The notes under the pieces: model-generated
Seen by the model: the letters and a program-made list of their open reading frames with translations, nothing else
The model's database searches: none
Told to the model about the DNA's origin: nothing
DNA from: Clostridiales bacterium
GTDB taxonomy: Bacteria; Bacillota; Clostridia; Saccharofermentanales; Saccharofermentanaceae
DNA length: 55,715 nucleotides
Assembly (NCBI GenBank): GCA_017428155.1
Contig: JAFRRJ010000027.1
Span: 1-55,715, forward strand
Reading direction: 5' to 3'
Shown: one piece after another, positions 47,839-55,715 of the stretch
Position numbering within the stretch: position 1 is the stretch's first letter
How the letters are laid out: every line of letters begins with the position of its first letter
Position numbers and translations under genes: made by a program

Positions 47839-50592
47839 TTACGTATATTTATAGGGAATGAGCGTTCCGTCATCCTGCACGTCATATTCCAGATGCATAC
47901 CATCGAGTTTTTGGTCATTCCATGTCATGGCCACACATTCTTGGAATATAAGGGCCGGAGATGGGACATCGTGTATATTACAGTCCTTAAAGTAGATTCC
48001 CTGGGTTCTTTCGTGATACGTTCCTCCCATGCTGCACTCAAAGATTTCGGTATTTGAGATTTTAATTTCGGAACAATCCCAAGTCTCGATGCCAAGCGAT
48101 CCACAGCCGTAAAGCCGCATCTTCTCGACCCTGATCTCTGTACAGTTATCGAAATCGAGAACTCCGCCGCAGCATTCACCCTTTTCCTTCGTATGGCCTG
48201 CTGTGAAACCTTCAACAGCCACGTTCAAACAGTTAGTGAAGCTGAGCACGTCAGCATATCGCGGAAGAGTTTCAAGTGTCGTTGCGGCAGGATCGGTATC
48301 TTTGGCCTTGATGGTCAGATTATTTGCTTCACGGATGAGGAGTCCATAACCGTCTCCTCTATCTTCCCAACTATAGTACTTGGTGCCGTTGCCGCCGTAA
48401 TTCGTTGCCTCGGACAGATTGAAGTTTGTTCCGTCCAGGACTATGGTCCGGTCAGGTCCGATGGCACTGAGGAATTCATCAACCGTCGTTACGTTGATCT
48501 CTGTTCCCGGCGGGACGTCCTGCGCCGTCATTTCGGTCTGGTCGGGCACGACGTTTACCGGAATTACTGTTTCAGGCTTGATGTCACGAAGCTCCATGTT
48601 CGTAAACTGCTCATCCTCAAGCAGGTTGCCGTCAATATCAGACGCCTTTATTTGTGCACCATATTTATACCATTTGGTGCATTTATTGTCTTCAAAGCAA
48701 CAGCCGTCAACCGTCGCACCATTCTGCTCGAAATAGAAAGCGCTGCTTATGAATGTGTTTTTTGTTACCTCATTTGTGATGAAGATTACGTTTTCTGCTT
48801 CACACGCGTACAGCAGGCCTTCTGTTTTGTTGTCGTGAATCTTGCAGTTATAGACTGTAAGGTCCGAGCCGAAGTCGGCGCAGAAGAGATAGTATCCATC
48901 AAAATCGCCTTTAAGTCCGATATCATGAATATCACAGTGGCTGACAAAAACATCCTCGCAATACCCGACATCAATTGCACTGCTGCTGCATTCATAAATA
49001 TCGCAGTTCGTGACATTGAGCTTCTCGCAGCTAAGTCCCTTGACACCGATCGTACCGCATCCGTAAAGACCGCATTTATCTATATTTACATCATCGCATG
49101 ACTCAATGAAAAGAACGCCGCCCATACAATAATCGAATCCATCCGTATGACCGGCTGTGAGGTCTGTTACTGTAAGATTACTGCATCTTCTGAAAACTAT
49201 TACATTCGCTTCTCTCGGAACTGCCGCAATAGTTGTCTTACCTATTCCTGCACCACGGATCGTAAGATCCTTAACATCGTGGATGACCAGCTGGGGAGTA
49301 GAATAGTCGCTGTCCCAAGAATAATAATCACTCTTGGACTCCTTGTCATAATCCGATGCCTGACTCAGATCGTAAATACCTTCATCAAGTTCGATTACTG
49401 TGTTGGGACCAATCGCGGCAAGGAACTCATCAACATTCTTTGCCTTGATCACACCGCCTTTTGATTTAGGTGTGGAAGCTTCTGTTTCTGAAACATTTAC
49501 ATCTGATTCCTGATCTTTTCCGGAAACCGGACCGGCAGCCATTCCGCATCCTGTCAGAAGCGCTACGGCAAGGACTGCTGCGATCAGACGTTTGTGACTC
49601 TTCTTATAGTTCATTATCTGATTAAGCCTTTCTTTTAAATTTCTTTTTTCTGTTGCAAAAGTCGTTGCGACAACAGCTGAGGGCAAAGCCATTGAGGATG
49701 CCATCAGAAGGAGCGTGTTGCCGTAAGACTGTTTCTCGTCTTTATTCATTGAACGCAGCAGCATCTCATCACAACTCATCTCACACGCACGGTTAAGCTC
49801 CCTGCGGATAAGCCATGCTATTGGATTGAACCAGTGCAGAGAGAGGATTATAGCAGAACCCCATTTGTAAAGTATGTCAAAACGGCGGTAATGTGTAAGT
49901 TCGTGACGGAGAATGTTGTGAAGCAGTTCTTCGTTATACTTGCGAACAGGCAGAACGATCTTCGGCTTGAGAATACCTAACATCATAGGCGGGCGTACCG
50001 AATCCGAAAAATAGAGAGCAGGCTTTCTGCCGGGAATCGAATCATATACCGCCTTAGTAAAACCGTCTGGTTCCATAAGATTCCTCTTCAGTCCGGAACT
50101 GAACTTGAGATAAGAGAACACCGTGGCCGCCATGCTGATTAAAGCACCAACCGCCCAGACAGAAAGCCAAAGTTTTGGTGACTTCCAATCGATGGAAAGT
50201 GAAGCCTTGGGGGCTGATCCTGTAACTGTCATCTCCTTTGTTTCCGTTGCATTAAGGGCATTGTGTGATTCTGTTGATTCGGCCGGAACACTTTTCGCGA
50301 CATTATCATGCACAGATTCTGAAACCATTTGAGTGTTCTTATGAACGGTTTCGTGAATAATCTCCTGATCGTTCATCTCGCTGTAAACAGCCGTTACTTC
50401 AGCAGGTGTGTTTGCCTTCTCTGCCAATGAAGGAACAAGTCCCGGAAGGGGCAATGCAAAACGCAAGAGCACCAGGAGCCATGCATAGTAATAAACCGTG
50501 CTAGGCATTTTTCGCAATACGGTATAGCGAAGAAACATTAGAAGCAGCGCAAGAACACTGCCGCTAAGGGTCATTATAAGCAATGAATACAT
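47839..50592 (-). CDS. BlaR1-type M56 metalloprotease fused to two beta-helix domains
   Basis: The 917-aa protein starts with a BlaR1/MecR1-like sensor-protease module: membrane helices, a zinc motif HELTH at residues 230-234, and CEMSCDE (E271) as the likely third ligand. A further helix with a lipobox-like LLTGC (about 336-350) leads to the outer face. In place of a penicillin-binding domain there are two tandem right-handed beta-helix domains sharing the pattern VDEFL-x-AIGP, LD-x4-LS, YYSW, LTI, AGHT, CGGVL or MGGVL, LYGCG-x-x-G. The protease is expected to cleave the repressor encoded just upstream, so the beta-helix may sense a glycan or wall component. Gap to the repressor gene is 2 bp. 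Confidence 0.85.
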   Translation of the reverse strand: MYSLLIMTLSGSVLALLLMFLRYTVLRKMPSTVYYYAWLLVLLRFALPLPGLVPSLAEKANTPAEVTAVYSEMNDQEIIHETVHKNTQMVSESVHDNVAKSVPAESTESHNALNATETKEMTVTGSAPKASLSIDWKSPKLWLSVWAVGALISMAATVFSYLKFSSGLKRNLMEPDGFTKAVYDSIPGRKPALYFSDSVRPPMMLGILKPKIVLPVRKYNEELLHNILRHELTHYRRFDILYKWGSAIILSLHWFNPIAWLIRRELNRACEMSCDEMLLRSMNKDEKQSYGNTLLLMASSMALPSAVVATTFATEKRNLKERLNQIMNYKKSHKRLIAAVLAVALLTGCGMAAGPVSGKDQESDVNVSETEASTPKSKGGVIKAKNVDEFLAAIGPNTVIELDEGIYDLSQASDYDKESKSDYYSWDSDYSTPQLVIHDVKDLTIRGAGIGKTTIAAVPREANVIVFRRCSNLTVTDLTAGHTDGFDYCMGGVLFIESCDDVNIDKCGLYGCGTIGVKGLSCEKLNVTNCDIYECSSSAIDVGYCEDVFVSHCDIHDIGLKGDFDGYYLFCADFGSDLTVYNCKIHDNKTEGLLYACEAENVIFITNEVTKNTFISSAFYFEQNGATVDGCCFEDNKCTKWYKYGAQIKASDIDGNLLEDEQFTNMELRDIKPETVIPVNVVPDQTEMTAQDVPPGTEINVTTVDEFLSAIGPDRTIVLDGTNFNLSEATNYGGNGTKYYSWEDRGDGYGLLIREANNLTIKAKDTDPAATTLETLPRYADVLSFTNCLNVAVEGFTAGHTKEKGECCGGVLDFDNCTEIRVEKMRLYGCGSLGIETWDCSEIKISNTEIFECSMGGTYHERTQGIYFKDCNIHDVPSPALIFQECVAMTWNDQKLDGMHLEYDVQDDGTLIPYKYT

Positions 50593-50594
50593 TC

Positions 50595-50972
50595 CTATTC
50601 CTCCACCTTGAACATGTCCCGCAATTCGGCAAGATCTTCCTGAGACAGACCGTCCGAATTGACAAGAGAAGCCACCAGATCTCGGGCTTTTCCGTTAAAG
50701 ATACGGGTAATGAGATCCTTAGTAGCCCATGAACTGTATTCTTTCTCCGAAATTGCCGGAGAATAGTAATAAACATTCCGTTTTTCCTGACGCACGGCGC
50801 CTTTTGCTACGAGTCTGGAGATCAACGTCTTGATCGTCGCAGGCTCCCATCCTTTTGATTCCTGAAGGTGTTCACGAATCGCCGTAACGGGCAGAGCGTC
50901 CTTTGCGCACCACAGCAACTTCATGACTTCCAGTTCGGAATCGGTTATTTTGCTGGCAAGATTATCTGACAT
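50595..50972 (-). CDS. BlaI/MecI/CopY-family transcriptional repressor
   Basis: The start at 50972 (GGGGGAT upstream, MSDNLASK) gives 125 aa, a normal length; five extra residues in the open frame are rejected. The winged-helix domain is typical: ITDSELEVMKLLWC, AIREHLQESKGWEPATIKTLISRLVAKGAV, RNVYYYSPAISEKEY. It would dimerise and bind TACA-N-TGTA sites, and be inactivated when the partner BlaR1-type protease cleaves it. It is the first gene of the operon and is predicted to repress its own promoter. Confidence 0.92.
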   Translation of the reverse strand: MSDNLASKITDSELEVMKLLWCAKDALPVTAIREHLQESKGWEPATIKTLISRLVAKGAVRQEKRNVYYYSPAISEKEYSSWATKDLITRIFNGKARDLVASLVNSDGLSQEDLAELRDMFKVEE

Positions 50973-50994
50973 GTAAAAATCCCCCATATGCGGT

Positions 50995-51006
50995 CTACAA
51001 TTGTAG
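50995..51006. promoter_or_regulatory. BlaI-type operator, downstream site
   Basis: CTACAATTGTAG is a perfect 12-bp palindrome with the TACA/TGTA half-sites known for BlaI/MecI. It lies in the leader, 22 bp before the repressor start codon and downstream of the -10 box. Confidence 0.7.
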
Positions 51007-51019
51007 CTTAAGCAAGTTC

Positions 51020-51048
51020 AATTTAGCATTGCAGACTACAACTGTCAA
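51020..51048 (-). promoter_or_regulatory. Promoter of the BlaI-BlaR1-like operon with overlapping operator
   Basis: On the reverse strand TTGACA (51048-51043) and TAAATT (51025-51020) are 17 bp apart. A second operator-like site, GACAGTTGTAG (51046-51036 on this strand), overlaps the -35 box. Two such sites flanking the promoter are the usual BlaI arrangement. Confidence 0.75.
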
Positions 51049-51146
51049 CTGCATTGGCAGTATGCCTCAAATTTGCCTGAAAGAGCGGCCATTTTCCAAA
51101 AGCTGCGGCCAAATTCCGATCATCCGCGTGTCCCTCTTTTTCTGAT

Positions 51147-53552
51147 TTAGTTCCGCTCGTCCAGAGCTTTCTGAACTCTGTCCTGTGCAATCTTTGCTAC
51201 TGAATCAATATCTTTTTGTCCGGTAAAATAAGCGGGCATCTCTTCTATGAGGATCGCGTTAATGGCAGCATCTGAGTATGGCATGTTTGAGCAGCTCAAG
51301 ATGATATTCTCAAGCTCATCAATATTCTGATCGGAGAAGATAAGACGCTTATCGTTCGGATCTTCGCCTTCCCATCCGAAAAAGGCCCAGTATCCGTCTC
51401 CGTTGATGTATTCGACTGCAGCTTCCCCCTGCTGTCTGAATGAAGTGCGGTTAATGACCAGATTATCATCTGATGCGATTAAATCCTGAATATCATCTGA
51501 CAGAAGGATCTTTACGAATTGTGCGCATGCATCGACGTTATATGCCTTGGCTGATACTGCTACCGAGAGGTTTGCATTGGCAGAAGGTCCTCTGCCGTCA
51601 GCAGAAGGGATACCCAGAATAGCTGAAGAACCGGTCATATCCGCGATCTTGTACATATAGTCACAACAGCCATAGCAGGAATATAATGCTGCATCTCTGT
51701 TGCGGAGAAGTTCAGGATCCCCCTCAAAATCCGCGTAAAAAGCCGCCCACAAAACTGCGTCTTCCGGAGCATTATCCTTTACAAAGTCAGCGATCTCTTT
51801 GAATTCGGGAACAGTAAAATCCGCTTTGCCGTCCGAAATGAACTTATCGCTCATGTTGTTAAAGAGCTTAACAAAGTAATATGCCTGTCCATTGTCGATC
51901 ACATCTTTGCCGTTAAGTATTGTATCGAGGAAGTTCTCATACTCAGGAATGGTAAAGCCAATTCCGGAACTGCCGGCATTCTCGCTGTCCGTGATGATCC
52001 CTTCAATGTAAAAACTGATTGGCAGGTTATAGAGCTTGCCATTAACTTTTGCTGAATCGATTATGTTGGTGAAGTATTTTCGCGAATCGAGATCATCTAA
52101 ATAAGGAGTAAGATCCGTAAGGTATTCAGGGTTATTCAGCTGACCGTATTGACTTGCATTTATCAGGATATCCGGACCTTCACCGTTGATCAGGTCCATT
52201 GCAAGCCGGGTACTCATCTCGGAATTGATATCCTGCAGAAATGCGGATTGTTCGTCGGAACTTGAGATCGTCCAATTAATGTAATCGTAATTATATCGGT
52301 CTGTGACCTCGATATAGTATTCATCGTTGCTCTCGTTGAATTCTATTATTGCGTCACTAACAGCAACGCCAATATCTTCTATGTTTCCCTGACATAGTTC
52401 AAGTATCTTCTTGCCTGCGTGAGGGTTAGCATCAGCTTTTGTAAATTCAATAATAGTGAAGTTCGATCTGTACGAGTCAGAGAATTCGTTGTATGACCAG
52501 TCGTCTCCCATAAGCATAAAGGAGTTCTCATTGATTTCGGCTATATAAAGTTCTGAAAGAGTGCTGCTGCCGACTCCGCACCAGGAGTAATTGAAGAATT
52601 CATTTAAGGTTTTATCCTCGAAATTGACAACATAGATTCCCCGGTCTGCCTGTAAATAAGTTCTGCCGTCGGCTCCGGTGACAGAATGTTCTATGAATTT
52701 CCCATCCAGCCAGCTGTATTCATCTGAATTATCAGAAGATAACGCGAACGTATTAAGGTCAAGTTCGTAATAGATGCACTCATTTTTCTTATCGACCGGA
52801 ATGACGACATTATTCTCATCCTTAGCCAGTATAGCAGAGATGTTGATATCCTCATTGTTTGCGTCTTTGATCTCGACGATTCTGTCTGAGCCATCAGGCG
52901 AGATTATGTGAAGGTGAAAGTAAGATGACACGTATTTTTCATTCCAAAGACTTTCTGTTTTGATCAGATAATCTCCAATCTTGTAATCATCCAATACCAA
53001 GTCTAATAATTCTCCGCATTCACCGGTTCCGATAAGTTCTCCTGTAAGCGGATCAAAGTCCCTGGAAAAGAGGATATAGTCTTCCTCTTCTTCACTGTAA
53101 GATCCGTATTTTGCGGTGATCTTACCATCGGAATATTCAGTGCCATATATTTGCGAATTAGGCTCCAGGTCTTTTGTCAGATCAAGTGTCTGAATGGTCT
53201 GATTGGTGGCGCGGTCGATTACGGTTACAGTCTCGATATCGTAGTCATTGCAATTGACCTCGTCATAATCTATAAATTCCATTTCATATTCATAATCACC
53301 GCTTGTTAAGATCAGCAGCTTGTCTTCATCAATTTCCAACAGACGCTGAGACATTCTGTTGACTTTTTTTCTCCCGTCTAATTCAGGATCGAAATGAAAT
53401 ATCTTTGTGTTGAACCATGGTGAATCAGCAGTGATCGTCACACCGCTGCGGCTTTTGCCGTTACCGGATCCTTTTTTGCCGCACGCCGCGGCCGATAGTG
53501 CCATTGTCAGGATAAGCGTGACAGAAACCGTCTTAACAGAAAGCTTATGCAT
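51147..53552 (-). CDS. Lipoprotein with solute-binding-protein C-terminal domain
   Basis: ATG at 53552 follows AGGAG at 5 nt and gives 801 aa; a longer frame start is rejected because the lipoprotein signal (LILTMALSAAACG) begins here. Residues 60-410 are rich in short beta-strands with repeating D-x-x-T-x patterns (for example VTVIDRATNQTIQTLDL, YSWLDGKF), suggesting a beta-propeller-like domain. From about 420 the protein looks like a family-1 extracellular solute-binding protein: MDLINGEGPDILIN, YLTDLTPYLDDLDSRKYF, GKLYNLPISFYIEG, and the C-terminal CAQFVKILLSDDIQDL. It has a divergent paralogue at 53853. No transporter genes are adjacent. Confidence 0.75.
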   Translation of the reverse strand: MHKLSVKTVSVTLILTMALSAAACGKKGSGNGKSRSGVTITADSPWFNTKIFHFDPELDGRKKVNRMSQRLLEIDEDKLLILTSGDYEYEMEFIDYDEVNCNDYDIETVTVIDRATNQTIQTLDLTKDLEPNSQIYGTEYSDGKITAKYGSYSEEEEDYILFSRDFDPLTGELIGTGECGELLDLVLDDYKIGDYLIKTESLWNEKYVSSYFHLHIISPDGSDRIVEIKDANNEDINISAILAKDENNVVIPVDKKNECIYYELDLNTFALSSDNSDEYSWLDGKFIEHSVTGADGRTYLQADRGIYVVNFEDKTLNEFFNYSWCGVGSSTLSELYIAEINENSFMLMGDDWSYNEFSDSYRSNFTIIEFTKADANPHAGKKILELCQGNIEDIGVAVSDAIIEFNESNDEYYIEVTDRYNYDYINWTISSSDEQSAFLQDINSEMSTRLAMDLINGEGPDILINASQYGQLNNPEYLTDLTPYLDDLDSRKYFTNIIDSAKVNGKLYNLPISFYIEGIITDSENAGSSGIGFTIPEYENFLDTILNGKDVIDNGQAYYFVKLFNNMSDKFISDGKADFTVPEFKEIADFVKDNAPEDAVLWAAFYADFEGDPELLRNRDAALYSCYGCCDYMYKIADMTGSSAILGIPSADGRGPSANANLSVAVSAKAYNVDACAQFVKILLSDDIQDLIASDDNLVINRTSFRQQGEAAVEYINGDGYWAFFGWEGEDPNDKRLIFSDQNIDELENIILSCSNMPYSDAAINAILIEEMPAYFTGQKDIDSVAKIAQDRVQKALDERN

Positions 53553-53705
53553 AATTACTCCTATTACCCCAAAATAAATAAACCTGTTCAACATTCTAAC
53601 ATCCTGTCAAAAGCAATTTGCGGTTATTTTGCGGGCATTTTCATTACGGTAAAACAGGTTTAAAATATTAGTGTTGGGGAATTAGGAAAGGCAGGTGGAG
53701 ATATT

Positions 53706-53786
53706 ATGAAGCCTCGTAAACTCGCTGTAATTATTTCAGTAATCTTAATGGCAAGCCTCCAATTTATATTTCCTGCTGTTATGTGA
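53706..53786 (+). CDS. Possible 26-aa signal-peptide-like ORF
   Basis: AGGTGGAG lies 5 nt before ATG 53706. The frame reads MKPRKLAVIISVILMASLQF and ends IFPAVM with TGA at 53784-53786. It looks like an isolated signal peptide or membrane micropeptide; it may be the decayed start of a secreted protein gene. Confidence 0.35.
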   Translation: MKPRKLAVIISVILMASLQFIFPAVM

Positions 53787-53852
53787 ATCAATATAACTTT
53801 CATATCATTTCTTTCTCTGCATATTAATTTACTTGATAAAGGAACACCAGAT

Positions 53853-55715
53853 ATGAACACTGGAAACATTAATAAATTCATTAGATTTCTTGCGATTGTT
53901 TTATTGCTCTCTATAGTTCTTTCTATGGCTTCATGTTATTCGGAAAAAGCAATTGTCAAAACCGAAAAGATTTCGGCTGATGCTCCTTGGTACAATGCTG
54001 AAATTATAGATTTTGAATTTGATGCAGATACCAATAAGCGTTTAAGCAGATTAAACCATTCAATGGCGGGGATAGATGATAAGTTCGTCGCGATTATTTC
54101 TGATGGAGCTTATCATGTTAAAGCGTGGACAGATGATGTTGAATATAATGACTGGCTTATAAAGGTTGTTACCATAATAGACAGAACAACTAAACAAACA
54201 GTAAAAACTATAGATATAGTTGATATTTTAGGTAAATGGGCTTACCCCACAAACGTTAACTATATTGATGGTAAGCTCTGGGTATATGCCGATACATATA
54301 ATCCCGATACGAGTATTTCAATGAATATAGAATATGAAATCGATCCGGTTACCGAAATAGTGTTAAACACCAAAGAAATTAACAATTCAGAAGACGATAC
54401 GGCAAACTGGATACTGGATTCTTATAATGTGTGGAGATACAAAATTCTTCCGGAACAGGCAATCACAGATACCGGATCGTATTATGTTCTCAGAATAATC
54501 GAACCGGATGGAACAATAGCTGAAGTAGAAGTAAAAGATCCTGATGAAAACATCTATGAAATTCCAACAATTTTCCCTCTTAATGAAACTACAGTTTTGA
54601 TACCGGCCGCGATGGACAGAGACTATAATTTCTATAAACTTGATCTTGAGACAAATGAACTGTCGAAAGCTGATAATGGAGAATATTCCTGGCTTGATGT
54701 AGATCAATTGGCAGACTCATATAATAGCCCTAATGGTAGTATTTATACAAAAACGCAAAATGGCATTTCAAGAATCGACCTGGAGAACAAAAAACTGGAA
54801 ACCGTCCTTGATTTCGATTCCTGCGCAGTCAACAGGAACTATACCACACGTTTGAAGATAGTTGATTGTAACAATGACAATATTCTTCTGTGCGGTTCAT
54901 ATGAGTCTACGAACATGTTTAAATCCTTGTTTGTACAGGACTTTGTCATAGTCGAATTAACCAAAGCAGCGAAAAATCCGCATGCAGGAAAAACGATCCT
55001 CGAATTATATGTTCATGAAGGCGGGATTGACGGTACTATTGCTGATGCCATAATCAAGTTTAATGAGAATAACAGCAAATATTTTATTCAGCCGACGGAT
55101 CGCTACAATAAGTGGGATTACATGTCTTATGACAATCTGAGAAGCAATGATGATTACGCAACAGCAGATCTTAAGGCAAATGCTGACTTTAGTTATGAGC
55201 TTGCATCAGATATCGCAAACGGCGTAGGCCCTGACATAATCCTGAATGGCAGCAGTTTAGGTCAGCTCAATAATGACAACTGCCTTGTGGATCTCTCCCC
55301 TTTCCTTCAGGAGCTGGATTCAGACAAGTATTACGAGAACGTAATCGACGGTGCAAGAATTGACGGTAAGCTCTACCAGCTCCCTGTTTGTTATACGATT
55401 GAAGGCATTCAGACCGATCCAGCGCTTGCAGGAAAAACAGGAGTCGGATTTACGCCTGATGAATATAAGGTGTTCCTTGATGAGACGCTTAACGGTACGG
55501 ATATAATCGAGGATGGACAGACTCATTACTTTGCACTTCTGTTCAACAACATGATGAACACATTTATCAAAGATGGCAAAGCCGATCTGACCGTTCCTGA
55601 ATTCACGGAACTGGCAGGTTTTGTTAAAGAAAACGTTCAGCCAAACAGCAAGATGTGGGACTATAACGATGAAGAAGAAGTTGATCCTGAAGTATTATTT
55701 AATTCAAGCCTTGCA
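53853..55715 (+). CDS. Paralogous lipoprotein with solute-binding-protein domain, 3' partial
   Basis: The frame is open from ATG 53853 to the end of the window (621 codons) with no stop. The N-terminus is a lipoprotein signal (FLAIVLLLSIVLSMASC, lipobox MASC). The order of domains follows the gene at 51147: a beta-rich region with SADAPWYN, IDRTTKQTVKTIDI and GEYSWLD, then GKTILELYVHEGGIDGTIADAIIKFNENNSKYFIQPTDRYN and a solute-binding part with IANGVGPDIILNG, LVDLSPFLQELDSDKYYENVIDGARIDGKLYQLPV, and KADLTVPEFTELAGFVKEN. It is more AT-rich at its 5' end than its partner. The two genes are divergent, about 300 bp apart, and clearly derive from one duplication. Confidence 0.82.
   Translation, partial: MNTGNINKFIRFLAIVLLLSIVLSMASCYSEKAIVKTEKISADAPWYNAEIIDFEFDADTNKRLSRLNHSMAGIDDKFVAIISDGAYHVKAWTDDVEYNDWLIKVVTIIDRTTKQTVKTIDIVDILGKWAYPTNVNYIDGKLWVYADTYNPDTSISMNIEYEIDPVTEIVLNTKEINNSEDDTANWILDSYNVWRYKILPEQAITDTGSYYVLRIIEPDGTIAEVEVKDPDENIYEIPTIFPLNETTVLIPAAMDRDYNFYKLDLETNELSKADNGEYSWLDVDQLADSYNSPNGSIYTKTQNGISRIDLENKKLETVLDFDSCAVNRNYTTRLKIVDCNNDNILLCGSYESTNMFKSLFVQDFVIVELTKAAKNPHAGKTILELYVHEGGIDGTIADAIIKFNENNSKYFIQPTDRYNKWDYMSYDNLRSNDDYATADLKANADFSYELASDIANGVGPDIILNGSSLGQLNNDNCLVDLSPFLQELDSDKYYENVIDGARIDGKLYQLPVCYTIEGIQTDPALAGKTGVGFTPDEYKVFLDETLNGTDIIEDGQTHYFALLFNNMMNTFIKDGKADLTVPEFTELAGFVKENVQPNSKMWDYNDEEEVDPEVLFNSSLA

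Noticed and set aside
48193..49101. 302-codon + strand reading frame
   Set aside because: It lies entirely antisense to the beta-helix part of the BlaR1-like gene and has no ribosome site or recognisable motif; the Cys- and Ile-rich translation is a shadow of the real gene.
51060..51146. Two GCGGCC-containing stretches after the repressor promoter, considered as a terminator
   Set aside because: They are direct rather than inverted repeats and no T-run follows.

Overview
The window looks like a chromosome segment of an anaerobic member of the class Clostridia. The clearest marker is a six-cysteine SCIFF peptide with its radical-SAM maturase, a pair typical of that class. Ferredoxin-linked indolepyruvate oxidoreductase, a biotin-dependent carboxyltransferase set, Gram-positive lipoprotein signals, a sortase-type C-terminus and AGGAGG ribosome binding sites fit with this. 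A gut or rumen relative is plausible, but species cannot be read from the sequence. I saw no rRNA, tRNA, CRISPR array, transposase or phage structural gene.

Layout. 1-3300: 3' part of a secreted beta-helix protein ending in acidic repeats. 3.4-4.9 kb: BaiN-like flavoprotein and a small partner. 5.2-9.2 kb: zinc-ribbon protein with a degenerate HD domain, a lysine/ornithine/arginine-type decarboxylase, then the SCIFF peptide and maturase separated by a hairpin. 9.3-14.0 kb: a lipoprotein and a heterodimeric ABC exporter. 14.2-17.5 kb: acyl-CoA ligase and Na+/solute symporter. 17.8-21.3 kb: four-gene soluble carboxyltransferase operon, including an unlisted 56-aa MmdE/OadG-like subunit. 21.4-24.1 kb: AT-rich island with a membrane-anchored PIN-domain protein and a broken FRG-like gene. 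24.2-28.7 kb: iorA-iorB-thioesterase-paaK-ACT operon for arylacetate/arylpyruvate interconversion. 28.9-35.3 kb: same-strand cluster of two sugar-type ABC permeases, an HlyD-like adaptor, a MacB-periplasmic-domain protein and a transglutaminase lipoprotein, with no ATPase gene. 35.5-39.7 kb: membrane protein, pyruvate kinase, and a GMP synthase lacking the glutaminase domain. 39.7-43.3 kb: small-gene debris, with a duplicated 56-bp segment carrying both a promoter and the start of a tiny reverse-strand gene, plus HAD and GNAT enzymes. 43.3-47.7 kb: HAD, apt, CAAX-type protease, a sortase-anchored DUF6273-like protein and a 42-aa gene. 47.8-51.1 kb: BlaI-like repressor and a BlaR1-type metalloprotease fused to two beta-helix domains. 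51.1 kb to the end: two divergent paralogous lipoproteins, each with a solute-binding-protein C-terminus; the second runs off the window.

How the genes may work together. The carboxyltransferase operon, acyl-CoA ligase, symporter and ior/paaK operon suggest organic-acid and amino-acid carbon handling through CoA thioesters. The 28.9-35.3 kb and 47.8-55.7 kb regions are dominated by envelope proteins that sense, bind or move extracellular material. The most unusual items are the PIN-2TM protein, the ATPase-less permease/adaptor cluster, the BlaR1-beta-helix fusion, the duplicated small-gene start, and the MmdE-like subunit in an operon without membrane pump subunits.
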